A stretch of DNA of 64,000 nucleotides from Piper betle (lineage: Eukaryota > Streptophyta > Magnoliopsida > Piperales > Piperaceae): contig JAURVB010005931.1 of NCBI GenBank assembly GCA_033002965.1, positions 62,001 to 126,000 on the forward strand, given 5' to 3'. The notes below the pieces were generated by a model, which saw only the letters and a program-made list of their open reading frames with translations, was not told where the DNA came from and did no database searches. Both the position numbers and the translations under genes were made by a program. Shown here one piece after another: positions 34,661-46,457 of the stretch (positions are counted from its first letter, which is position 1; each line of letters begins with the position of its first letter).

Positions 34661-37527
34661 TGTAAAACCTACCCGTGAATTGATTCAGAGTTTTACATTA
34701 GCTAAACAATCAGTTTAGCCATTGATTCAGTTGGAGCTAATTTTATAACATGTGTGTTGAATCGAAGCCGACCATGTGTTATGAGCTATAAGGGTCAAGT
34801 GTACCCAATTGTATGATGATAACGTCAGAAAAATGAAAAAAATGATAATAAATGAGTTATTAGAGTATATGATAGTATACCATTTTTTCTTTTATTTGAT
34901 TATAAAATTATTTTTAGGCCAAATAGCGCATTAAGACACATTAGATAGCAATTTGGGTGGTTCATTTGTAATGGAACATGTCATTTTGATGTTATTGAGT
35001 GTATTATATATTTAATGGTATTTTTCCATATCCTTATTGGATTTTTTTTTAAAATTTATTGCGAAATAGTTATTATGTTTGACTCAAGTTAGAGTCAATT
35101 AAACTTTTATTTAAAAAATTGCTGCACAAAACCCCCTCCTAAAGTTTTCCCCTCTCCCCAATTGCCACCTTGACATAACCGCCAATGCCACCTACTACTG
35201 CCGCACTGCCGTTGAAGCAACCTTCAACCACGGTACTGCCGCTGATCACTGCCAACCTCCATCAGAGCTTCACCGAGCAGTACCCCACCTTCACAACGCA
35301 AGGGAGCCACGCGCAGATGCCGCGCTTCAGATGTTGTCTTCGCCGCTGGTTGTGCTGCTTCACCATCACCTTGCCCCCGTGACCGTTCTATTTACCCAAA
35401 CACCTTTCCCCCTCCCCGTGCGCTGCCACCAAGACCGACCGAGGGTGCCACCAGTGACCATCTCCACCGCCGCCACCCTTGGTTGTGTCTAGCTCGCGAA
35501 GCAGGTGCCGACCCCCAACCCCAACCACACCACTGAAAAATCATTTAAAAACTAGATTTGCTGGAACCCGCCAAAAAATGCCAGATTTTCATCAAATTTC
35601 TCCAACCAAAGCTGATCGAACTAGGAACGGTGCCCGGTGCCGAATTCGCGTCCCAAAACGCATGACCAAACCCTAATTGTTGCCTATGGCCGACAATATA
35701 AGGTATAATTACTTTCGACCTAATTATTTAAAATTGATAATTATTACCATAACATGTTCGGATTTGATTGATTGACATGGTCAAATATTTTGATTGTGAA
35801 TAAAATGAATTTGTATGATTTGAATGGTATTGAATAAATGTTAATGAACTAATTAATTAAATTAAGTATGAATTGTTAATTAATCGCAATGTAATTTAAG
35901 AGATTATAATGTGACTTGATATGAATAGGGCTAATGAGTGTTTTATCTAGGATGTGTAAATGCATCATTTAGATAGTGGCTGTTAGATTTTAGATTTGAT
36001 GTGTAGGTACAAAGTATGAGTCCATTGCCTAGGCGCGTGGACAGGATTGGAATTTTTACTAGGTTTGTTTATGACTCGCTCTTGGAATTACACTATCATT
36101 CTATTGTGATTTGATTTGACAAGTACGTAGACATGTCAAGTGGTGGATTTATTATTTTCCACTCCATAGGCGATTTAGTCGTACGAATTTTTGGAATAAC
36201 AACCTTTGAGGATGAGATCCCTTAAGTTTGTTTTAAAAAACTCAGATCTAGAATATGATGCCTTTAAACCTACTATATTATAATCCCTACCCAGGCCTAT
36301 GTATATATAGTTTTCTCGATTTTCTAGTGAGATGTGAGACAATGGAAAAGTCAACTAGGACGTATCATGAGTAGTGCACATGCCAGTCATAGCAAGCTTT
36401 GGATTGGTGAGCGGATCATTACATTCCCAAGAGATCATAATAACTATATATTTTAAGTTCCTCAAACATGTTAAAGTGAGGAGGATTACGAGTACTACAA
36501 TGCATCGAATGTTTAGATTTGTAGATTCAAAGAGTATTAAAGGTACCCGCCGAAGAGTACTTGACCTCTGTACTTAGGGTCAGGAGTTATACGAAGGATG
36601 TAGATGGCTTTAGTGTAATGGATTTCTCGAATGTGAGATAGTATAAAAATGCCAAGGCATAAGACTAGTTAGAATGAGATGTTCAAGTTGAGGCTTATGG
36701 TTCTTGATTAGTTCCCTTATGAGTGATTCTAATGGAGAAGTAAAGATGATTGATTTTATTTAACATGAGTCATCTGTCATATGCCAATTTGATTATCTAG
36801 TTATTTCTAAACCAATAACAACTGTTATTGACTTCTCCGTATTATATATGTAGGTTAAAACTTAAATATTTGAATGCTGTTGGGACCACGGAGGAACAGC
36901 GATGCAACATGCACACATGTACTTGTTGAATGGAATGAAAAATGTGATGTGATGAACTGTTATAAATGGTTGTTAGTAAAATGTTATAATGTTTTATCGC
37001 TGTAAAAGTTATGTGAAATCATGATATGATCTGTATATGATAGTTGTTAAGTATAAAATTGAACAAGATGAGGTAATGGGGTCAAGACCTGAAAAGATAA
37101 AAATTGTTATAATGTTAATGTTGTGCGTTTTAGCAATTTTTTATATTTTTATCATTATAAATACATACTATTTGTTGTTGACAGGGTGGTCCCTATTGTA
37201 CTTATAAAGGATGGTTGTCCCTATTGTACTTATAAGGGATGGTTGTCCCTATTCTACTTATCAGGGATACTCTGTCCATTTTATTTCAGAACATGTTGCT
37301 TGTCAAACTTTTAACAGTTGTGTTGTTTTGAATGTGGATTGCATACCATATCATTCATTTAAAACAACATTAAAGGCTAAACATATCATCAATGTATTGA
37401 ATGTTTGCATCACCATCTTGAGATGGTGAGGGTAGATCCGGATTGGTTTGACCAAATTAAGTAGATTAGCGAAATGTTCATTCATCGGTAGCATTTTCAG
37501 TTTGGTTTGCAGGTAAACCGAATTGGG
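34661..37527 (+). mobile_element. Solo LTR, unit 3 copy
   Basis: Starts TGTAAAACC like the unit 1 copy. Its last bases and the following flank are shortened (AATTGGGGAATC in place of the TGTTACA end). GC-rich block at about 35,160-35,530. A short direct repetition of the word GTCCCTATT occurs at 37,190-37,255. Confidence 0.7.
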
Positions 37528-38160
37528 GAATCTAGTAGGTTTGGGGCGCATTGAAGAGGAGAGATGAGAGGGTGGGTATAAGAAAAGATGTTAAATCAAA
37601 TTGAAGATATATAAAGACACCTCACTTTATATATTGGATCATACCCGATTTAGTTAATAGATATGGGATTAATTTTTGGTCACCCACATTAAGCAATTTT
37701 TTTATTGAATTCCATTCCTCAGTTTATGATTTGACCAAGTTTTTGCAATTCTAGGACCCAAATATAAAAATAAAGCCCAAACACTAACTAAGATCAAGCC
37801 CAAACGTATGGGAAAAATAATTGAATTGTTTGGTGTTGTTAATTAGGTGGAAATTTTTTTAAAATAGAAGCCTTGTGAGACCTACATGGTTGAGGCTTCA
37901 GGCAAGAACTATGGGTAAAAAGTAGTCATTCCACCCTACTTACTTCTCTCGGCTCAACAAAATAGCCGGAAAAAAGGTTTACGGTAAAACCCCAACTTCA
38001 GCTTATATCACCAATTATTTCACTAGTTAAGTCAATTTAGTTTCAGACCGTGAGATGGGGCCTAGATGGATGTATGAACATGTTATAGATGTTAAGTATA
38101 CCATAATATAAAGATGATAGCACCTGTTATACTATAACAGAGTATCAATTATCATCGTAT
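37528..38160. other. Unit 3 spacer, no gene
   Basis: Counterpart of 3,017-3,641 in unit 1. No coding signal. Confidence 0.45.
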
Positions 38161-38168
38161 ACTTTAAG

Positions 38169-39426
38169 TAGGGGTGGGTGTGGACGTCCGAATTTATCCA
38201 TCGGACATCCGAAACATGTCCGACCAAATTTAACCGACTGAATTAAAACAAACCAAACATGGACATTTTTTTGTCCGACCGACCGACCGACCGAGTGTCT
38301 GATATTTTACATCAATAATATAATGTCTTCAACATTTGTAAGACTAATATTATAGTTTATGAAAATTTTAAAATATAATTATATACTAAAATTAATTAAG
38401 TTTATATCAATAATATAATGTTGGTCGCGTGTATGAGCCATAAGGGTCATGTATACTCAAGTGTATGATGATAATGTTATGAATACAAGAATATATAAAA
38501 ATATGCCAGTTATTTTTTTATTTTTATATATAGTGGATCGTAAAATTAATGTTAGGTTGTTTGCCGCGTTAGGACCCGTTATAGGGAATTTGGGTGGGTT
38601 ATTAGTTATAAAGCATGTCGTTATGATGTTGTAATATTTGTTTTATTTTATGAATTTTTTTTCTATTTTATGGATTTTTTTAGGATTTATTTCGAGTTAG
38701 TTACTATTATTGACTCGAGACGAAGTTGACTTGAGTCGAGTCAAGTCTTATTTACAATATTACCATCGATCAAACCCCCAACTCTTTTCTCTTCCCCGTC
38801 CAAACCCTTGCCGCACCGCCCCCTTTTTGTCGTTGTTGCCGCCGCCGACGTCACCCTGCTACCGATCGTCGCCACCAGGCGCCGCCGCGACATTGCAGTG
38901 ATGCCCTGAGTGCCCCGGCCTCCACGACGTTGCGCCTAGTGACGTGCTCGCGGCGTCAATTCCGCAACTGGCGACTATCGTCACGGTCGCCAGTCACCGC
39001 TTTGACATTGCCGACCCTCCCACTGCCTTCCCAGGCAAGAGAGGAGCCCATCGCCGCCCAGGCCAGCTGGATCTAGTCACCTACCACAGACCGCCTATGT
39101 TTAGCCATTTTCTGGCGAGCCGCCACCTCCACCGAGTACGTTGACATCGTAGATGCATCAAGCTCACCGAGCCGATTCCAACGCTTCCAGCGGAGGGTTT
39201 TGCTGGCAGTGCAGAGCGCGACCACAGAGGGCAGGCGGCGGCGGAGGCAACCGCAACGAAGAGGATTTTTGGAAAATACGGTAATTTCGAACTATCCGTG
39301 GACATTGTTTGGGCCTGACGAACAATTTAATGTTTGAAGTCGATCAGACAAGTTTTGTCCAACAAAATTTCGGACAGACGCAGACAATAATTTATCCAAT
39401 GTCTGTCTGACCGATGCCCACCCCTA
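38169..39426 (+). mobile_element. Non-autonomous hAT transposon (unit 3)
   Basis: 1,258 bp. Ends are TAGGGGTGGG and, inverted, the same word. A perfect 8-bp target duplication ACTTTAAG flanks it (38,161-38,168 and 39,427-39,434). Units 1 (3,642-3,649) and 2 (24,068-24,075) have the empty site. Interior similar to the unit 1 element but in the opposite orientation, with a GC-rich block (about 38,790-39,260) and a stretch similar to the 5' part of the solo LTR at 126-3,016. No transposase remains. Confidence 0.88.
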
Positions 39427-39434
39427 ACTTTAAG

Positions 39435-41029
39435 TATATAATTACTTAATAGAGATAACTTAAAGTTTTTGGGCTACAGTTCCCAAGAATCAATTTGGGT
39501 TTTTATAAGTATCTCGTTGCATGTATCTTAAGGATTTGGGACTATCGCGTTGCCATAGTGGGCCTACTTTGATTTGAATTTGTGTTGTTTACGTTATTAA
39601 AATTATAATTTCAAGGCCCACATACCTTTCTTGAATGAATTTCCGTCCGCAGGATGTGAGGCTTCGCCGATTAAGAACATAGCCAGGTTTAACCCTGGCG
39701 ATTGAGGGGTTGATTCACATTAACACTTTATCCATCTAAACTTTCCAACCATGTATATATTGTTTATACCCTAAATAGACCCAACTAGGCCCACAGTCTG
39801 TCGGGGGACCACATCTTTATTGTTATTACTCATGATCAGTGGTTGTTGCTTATCTTCTTTCATTTATTTATTATTTGATTTTTTTATTTGATGGTTTGCC
39901 AATGTGTCATTTATTCATGTTTAGTCATGCATTTATCTTGCTATGAATTATAATTCTTAATAATGATTATTTATTTATTTATTTATTCATTTATTATTTT
40001 ATTTATTGCTTGTTTATTTTTCGATTTATGTGTCGAGTGTTTATTTATTTAGTATCACTCATAATTTGAGATGTTAATATTCATGTGAGCACATGCACAC
40101 ACGCATACACACACATAAGCGTACATCATATTGAATTGTTAGATCTTAGTTCAGGAGCGGGTTCCAATGTAGGTTGTGAAGTTTGAGCTCCTCATAGATG
40201 AGAGATGACACGCTTGAAGCTTAGACCTCAAGTCATTGGGACTCACTTTTCTCACATTAGCTCTATTATTGTGAGATGTGTTGTGGCTTTGAATTTCAGA
40301 TCGTAAGATGTGTTATGTAGTCGTTTTACTAAATCCCATGGGCCAGCTAGATGCGTTTTCATTTTTGTAATCAATAGCCCTTCATGATGAGATCTCTCAT
40401 ATAGTTTTTAAACTTAACTCTACTTCATGTAATCCAAGAGCCATATATATAGTTTCCATTGGATTATAAATGAATCGATAGTTATTAAACTTGACCTCGT
40501 ATATACCATGAGAGGGCACATATGCATGTTTTAAATTAGTGAGAAAGTTTCTCCATTTTAGGGAGAAAGTTGCTCCATTTTTGAAGGATATTGTCACATC
40601 TGTCTTGAGCTTCCTCACAACATGTCTAGACTATTGGTATCAAATGGTACTAAACACGGCTACATGTATTCGGTCTTTATGCTCTACGCACTCTCTACCT
40701 GTGAGTGGGACCATGATATGATATTATCGAAAAAGACATTTGTTAAGAGTATCAAAACCCCACTTCAGTTGAGGATGCTATCATGACCTGTATGTTGAGT
40801 TGGCATTGATGACTAGATGAATAGTTGTTATACACTAGTGGTCAACAAGCTGTTGTTATAATTTTAATTTTTCTTGTTTTCATTTCTGTTTGATGTGTGT
40901 TTATACATATTTGTTTGATGCATTCTAGATGTCCATTTTTTATATCAGTAGATTAAGGCTTCTCAACAAAATACTCAATCATTTGGTTTAAAAGTTGTTT
41001 TTGTGTATTTATGACCTTAACTTATTAAG
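39435..41029. other. End of unit 3, truncated at viral sequence
   Basis: Matches 3,650-5,168 of unit 1, then stops abruptly at about 41,029, where pararetroviral sequence begins. It includes a unit-specific insert at 39,645-39,733. No gene. Confidence 0.6.
39645..39733. repeat. Unit 3-specific 89-base insert
   Basis: Inserted between TTCC and ATCTAAAC, which are joined directly in unit 2. GC-richer than its surroundings, with a hairpin-like CCAGGTTTAACCCTGG and GGGGTTGATTC. Unit 1 has an unrelated 53-base segment at the same point. Origin unknown. Confidence 0.5.
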
Positions 41030-41685
41030 TCCAAACACATATAAGATTTCAAATATAGAAAAAGGTAATATTAAACCTAGACAAAGAGTAATAGAATTCT
41101 CTAATAAATTTCCTGATAAAATATTAGATAAAAATTAATTATAAAGATTTTTAGGAAGTCTTAATTATATGTCTCACTTCTATCAAGATTTAGCATTAGA
41201 TTGTAAGTTATTATTTCAAAGACCAAAGAAGAATCCTCCTCCTTGGACTGAAGCCAATACTAAGGCTGTACAACATATTATACAAAAAATTAAATATATG
41301 CCATGTCTCAGCCTTCCTCATTCTTTTACCTTAAAAATAGTAGAAATGGATGCTTTTGATATTGGATATGGGGGAATGTTAAAACAAAATATTAAGAATA
41401 AAACTTTTATTATTAGATTTCATTCAAGCTTATGAAATAAAACTCAAAGTAAGTATTCTACTATAAAAAAGGAAATGCTTATAATTGTAAATTGTGTTTA
41501 AATTTGAAGATGATCTTCTTAAGGCTAAATTTCTTTTAAGAATTGATTGTACTACAACTAAATTTATTTTAGAAAAGGATGCTCAGAATCTTGCTTCTAA
41601 ACATATTTTTATTAGATGGCAAGCTTTACTTGCTATTTTTTACTTTGATATTGAATATATTCCTAGTTTAACATATTCATCGGGG
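41030..41685 (+). pseudogene. Viral RT C-terminal edge and RNase H, piece 1
   Basis: Frames read RFLGSLNYMSHFYQDLALD, then FQRPKKNPPPW, the connection after the RT palm, and then VEMDAFDIGYGG, the start of RNase H with its first catalytic Asp kept. Further on, a second frame gives DAQNLASKHIFIRWQALLA. Several stops before 41,169 and a frameshift near 41,436 break it. Sequence 5' of this point, including the RT active site, is absent. It switches at about 41,685 to minus-strand sequence of the downstream ORF. Confidence 0.75.
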
Positions 41686-41689
41686 AAAA

Positions 41690-41805
41690 GGCTTGGAGGA
41701 GGTTTTGTATTAGAAAACTTACCAATAAGATTGGGATGTCCATACTCTTCCATAGTTACTACTTTATATATTATAAGTTTTCTTATAATATTTTGTAGGA
41801 CTTAA
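41690..41805 (-). pseudogene. Short fragment of the viral downstream ORF
   Basis: About 115 bases match, in reverse complement, the stretch near 47,990-48,100 of the plus-strand copy. It is flanked by RNase H on one side and protease on the other, so two illegitimate junctions bound it. Confidence 0.65.
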
Positions 41806-42122
41806 ACCTTCTTGGATAATATTTCTATAAGCTCCTGTATATATTAAAGCTAAAGTTTATAAACTAAATTCTTTTTCTACTATTATTTGTATTTTAATTA
41901 TATATTTTCTAGTGATAGTCTATTCTATAATATTTAAATAATTTTGTTCCGGATTAGAGGATTCTCCAATATGGAAATTATTTGCTTCTTCAAATAATTT
42001 TATTTCTTTCTTCCTCATTATCAGAACTATTATTTTTTATTTCACTATCTATTTCTAATATTTCAATTCTTCTTTTTAGATTAGAAACTTCTTTCTTAAG
42101 TTCTTTACTTTCTTTAATTAAA
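41806..42122 (-). pseudogene. Viral aspartic protease N-terminal part, minus-strand copy
   Basis: The minus strand reads ALIYTGAYRNIIQEG at 41,806-41,850, where the active-site motif should be Asp-Thr-Gly. The catalytic Asp codon is now Tyr. It lies downstream of the coat protein in the same polyprotein order as the plus-strand copy and is cut short. Confidence 0.65.
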
Positions 42123-43750
42123 TCATTTATAGTTACAGGTTTTTCTTGTTTTAACCTTCCTAATACCCCCTGTCATAGTATAAGCTGGATTTAATATAGC
42201 TTCTACTTGAAATTCAAACTTAGGTTTTTCATTAGATTTTTCTTTAGATTTTTTAGATTCTATAATCCTTTCAATAAACTTTCTTTTCTCTTCTTTATCA
42301 TTCACAGAATCTATCATATCTAATAATAATTCTTCTTGTGTTGTAATAGCATTAATACTTAATTTATTTAAGTCCATAATTCTATTATAATTTTTACGGT
42401 CACAATCATTTTCTATAGAAGTTGAAGATTTATATTCATCCGTATTTATTTCTAAAGCATCATATTCAAAAGTATCTTCATTATCTGAGTTATAATCTTC
42501 TGATTCATCTATTAGATTTGCTAATTGTTCCTTTTCCTCATCAAGAATATTTAATTCTCTAATTTTCTTTTTTAATCTACATTGGGTTATAGTATGTCCA
42601 CTTTGACCACATTCCCAACAGATTAAAGGTTTTAGATGTTTTGACGTAGATGCTTTATTTTTATTCTTTGCCGTTTTTGGATTCATAGGTTTCTTTATAT
42701 TTTTTTTTCCTTTTATAAGGAATAAAGGGTTTTTTTATTTTTAATCTTGGGCTTATGCTTAGAAGGATATTTAGGAGTTATATTAGTTCCAAATTCTTTT
42801 TTTCCCTAATAATCTTTGCTTTTTTAATTGGTTTCTTAAATTAAGATCATTATAAAGATTTAATCCTTCTGATACTACTCTTCCTGTCAATTGTCAAAAA
42901 GTATATTTATTATATGGAATTATACCATTATGTATTTCTCTTAGTTTTCTTCTTACTCTTTCTGCAAAGAGATAATGTAAACTAGAAATAAACTGTTCTT
43001 TCCAAAAATCTAAATTAGAATCATCTCATTGATATAAAAGAGATAAAAATGTATCTTTGTACCATTTAAAATGTGTTAATGTAGGGCATACAATATTTAT
43101 TATCAATTCTTGAGTTCTTTCTTTAAGACCTTGAATATCTCCTACAAAATGATGTAATATAGTTTGTATTAATGTATATACAAAAGCTTCTATTATCTGA
43201 TTTGTATTAGGTTCCAATTTAGTTTCTCCAAATATTTTTATGTGTTTTGTAATTGTGAAAGATTATTGTCCCACCAACCTTTAAGTTGGCCAGAAAATCC
43301 TGCAATAATCATTTCTGATATTTGTCTATTAGAATTATTATTTGTTTTACAAATAGTTGCATCCATTAACATATTATGTAATGTTGTTATTATTTGAAAC
43401 TCACTTAATCCGTCTATATTCCATTCATATACGGTCCTTCCATTATAAGATAATGTAGATTGAAAAGCATTTTCCTCAAATAATACAGTAGCCTAGCCGA
43501 GATAGGTCTAGAATAATAATTTCTAGTCATAGGCAAAGGTTGTTGTAAACTAGGTCTAGTAACATTTATTGATTCTGTAAATTGATTTATAAATTCTTCT
43601 TCTTCTTCATAGGCATTTACTACTTTGATAGAGTCGTTGATTTTTAATTCCCCCAATTTCTCACTTAATTTTATTGTGAATTCTTCACTTAAAGGAGATT
43701 TTGTATTAAATTTAGTGGTTAATATTGGAGGTTTTTCAATACTAGTTTAA
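42123..43750 (-). pseudogene. Viral coat protein, minus-strand copy
   Basis: The clearest open part (42,123-42,686) carries the zinc knuckle CWECGQSGHTITQC, C-x2-C-x4-H-x4-C, preceded by a Lys-rich tract and followed by an acidic stretch. This is the C-terminal signature of Caulimoviridae coat proteins. The core continues rightwards in broken frames at 43,026-43,217 and 43,414-43,656 with strong similarity to the plus-strand copy at 50,421-52,095. Stops and frameshifts between the pieces show it is dead. Confidence 0.75.
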
Positions 43751-45182
43751 TAATTTATTCCTCTATTTTCTCTTTTCCCTTAGGAAACCCATTATCTTCC
43801 ATAAGGGATAATTGAGAAGCTATAGTTTTTAAATGCATATGAGCATATTTATTTTGTTTTATAATTATGGCAATATCTTCTTGTTTATTTTATGTCTTAA
43901 CAAAAGACATGGCTTCTATATTACCATATTTAATATTACTTACTAGGAGGATGTTTACTGTAAATGGTTTTCCCTTCCTATGAATCCCAAGAATGAGTTT
44001 CTTTACTTACTAATATTCTTGGAGTTATAAAAGATTTAAACTATTTCTTAAAGGGAATTTCATAGCCTATTTCTTTCAATTCTTTTATTATATTGTTCTT
44101 TATAATCCTTAAGTTGATTATCATCAAATGTTAAAAAATACCAATTCCTAAAATTCTTATGTCGAAGATCCATAAATTCTTTAGAACATTTTGTTCTATT
44201 AGGATCATATTCTACTTTATTAATTTTAAATTCCATTTCAAAGAAACGTGGTTCATCTGTGTATAAGGCATGAGGGATTTTTTGTTCAAAAATGATAATA
44301 CCAGCAATATTAGAACTTGATGCCTAATTATCATATAAAGAAGTAAATCTTGTAGATGTACTATTTCTTTCAAAGATAATATTTACATCTCCATTATTTT
44401 CTTCTATTATAGCTTCTGCCGATCTTTTCTTAATTTTAAGAGGTACTACCTTTTCTAATTTCTATGATTTTGGAAGCTACAATATCAATCCACTTAATAG
44501 TTTTAGGTATTTCAATATTAGCTCTACTAGTATCTATTTGGAATAATGTAGTATTTCCTTTTCTTGACATTAAGCTAGCACTAGGATTTATTGATTTCAT
44601 AGCCTTAAAACATATTCTGTATATTATACAAATATTTTGAGATCCTTCTTTCATATCATATCCTTGTGTTTTCATGTTTAAACACAAAGCATCTTTTAAA
44701 TAAGGATATGTTAAGGATAAAGAAAAGTTTGGAAAGCAATTGAAACATACTGGTCCAGTTCCTAAACTGGATTCTATTATTCTTAATAGAGAATGTTAAA
44801 ATTTATTATGTCTAGTGTCTCTTAAACTAAGTAATATTGATGTATTTAAACCATCTCTAGTTAATAGTTTTACTGTTATTTGTACTAATCCTAAATGAAT
44901 ATAATTATATTCTATACTTAATTCTTCTATTATCTTGTTATTTATTAAAGATAAATTATTTGTAAAGTTTTGCAAACTTATACTTTCTTCAAAGGTTTTA
45001 ATAAGATAGGCTTGTTTAAAATCAAATAATCTCTTATTATAAACCTTAGTAGGCTTAACTTTAGGGATTGACCATTTATTTAAGCGTTGTTCTATATTAT
45101 TATATATAAGTTATTCAGTGATCTTAGAACTTTCTAGATATCTTGATCTTTTAATTAGTTGTTGTAAGAAAGCCAATCTTTC
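43751..45182 (-). pseudogene. Viral movement protein, minus-strand copy
   Basis: Similar to 49,092-50,420 on the plus strand. The part at 44,436-44,687 reads MKTQGYDMKEGSQNICIIYR, a conserved patch of Caulimoviridae 30K-type movement proteins. The expected start codon near 45,168 is TTG where the other copy has ATG, and stops lie within (for instance near 44,796). Its product would widen plasmodesmata in a live virus; this copy cannot make it. Confidence 0.65.
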
Positions 45183-45269
45183 CACCTAGATTCTACACCG
45201 CACACTAGGAATTTCCTAGCAGAACACACTTGAACTGCAACTTCGCCTACCTCGGCCTTGCATCGACTT

Positions 45270-46440
45270 ACAAGAAGGTACTGCATCACCTAGCTTTGGT
45301 CATGGCTCTAAGGGTCTAATGGCTTTGATACCACAAACTGCACGGATCACAAGGGTTCTAGTCACTTCTAAGAATTGACTTTTAGCACAGCATAAAGATA
45401 ACACAATAATCAAACAAGTTATAGACACACTACTGATAAACAGATTAACTTATAAACAGACACAATAAGAACTTATTATAAACAGTAATATAAACAACTG
45501 AACAGATTAACTTAATAGATAAAAATTTAAAACATATATCCTTTTTAGGAGAATATATCCTTTACAGAGTTTATATCCCTTTCAGGAGAGAATATTGAAA
45601 ACAATTTTGTATTGAAAACAAATTTTTATATCAGAACATATATGTTCAAGAAGAACCAATCAAAAAAGATAAAGATAAGAAAAGTACCAATAACTTTGCA
45701 ACTTTATTACTTTTGGTAAATGTAAAAACTCACTTTCACTCTTGGTGAATACACTCACAAATTCGCTCTTACAGTAAAATACACAAATACAATCTTACAT
45801 ACATACAAGTATACCAATACAGATATGTATGTTTTACAAACTCACACTTATACATATCAGTATCTGACCTGTATACGTACAAGTTACAAAAATACTTACT
45901 GTGGAAATCAAACTTCAAACCAAACAGGAAAAAAAATTTCTTTCAATTCATCAACAACCCAAAGATCAGGCCGATATCTAACATAGGAAATCAAATAGAT
46001 GACAAACACAAAAGGTTTTCAAAAGACAGACAGATGAGTGATTCAAAACAAACACAAACAAGATAGATGCAGATGAGAAATCCAACGTAACAGATAGAAA
46101 ACTTTTCTAAAAGTTGAGGATGACACAAAGAAAAGCTAAATAAAAGCTGAAGAGGACGTTTATAAAGAAGATTTCTTATTATAATCTCAAACCATAAGAA
46201 AATATAAGGAAAAGAAGAATGATTGAAAGAGAATTTCAAATCTTAATCAAACGCTCTGAGAAAAGAAAAGACTTACTCAGATTCAGAAGGAAACCAAAGA
46301 AGACTTGCTAAAAAGATAAGAAAGAAAATATCGTCTCACTATTTTGATCGATTATCTCAACATAAGGAGGATGTATGAATATATAGAAATTTGAGGTGAC
46401 CTAAAGAGTCGGTAATAGTGATGTGATGACCGGGTAACCA
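45270..46440 (-). promoter_or_regulatory. Viral intergenic region (promoter and leader)
   Basis: Reading on the minus strand, a TATATATTC box lies at about 46,380-46,388, an AATAAA polyadenylation signal near 45,706-45,711, and the primer-binding site at 45,320-45,334 just before the movement-protein start. This is the usual order in plant pararetroviruses. About 1.3 kb of this region is deleted in the plus-strand segment. Confidence 0.6.
45320..45334 (-). promoter_or_regulatory. Viral minus-strand primer-binding site
   Basis: The minus strand reads TGGTATCAAAGCCA, one mismatch from the canonical initiator Met-tRNA complement used by Caulimoviridae to prime reverse transcription. Confidence 0.7.
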
Positions 46441-46457
46441 GGTACCCAGGTAGCCGG

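Noticed and set aside
39645..39733. Possible tRNA-like or SINE insert
   Set aside because: A B-box-like GGTTGATTC is present but no A box, cloverleaf or poly-A tail can be drawn.
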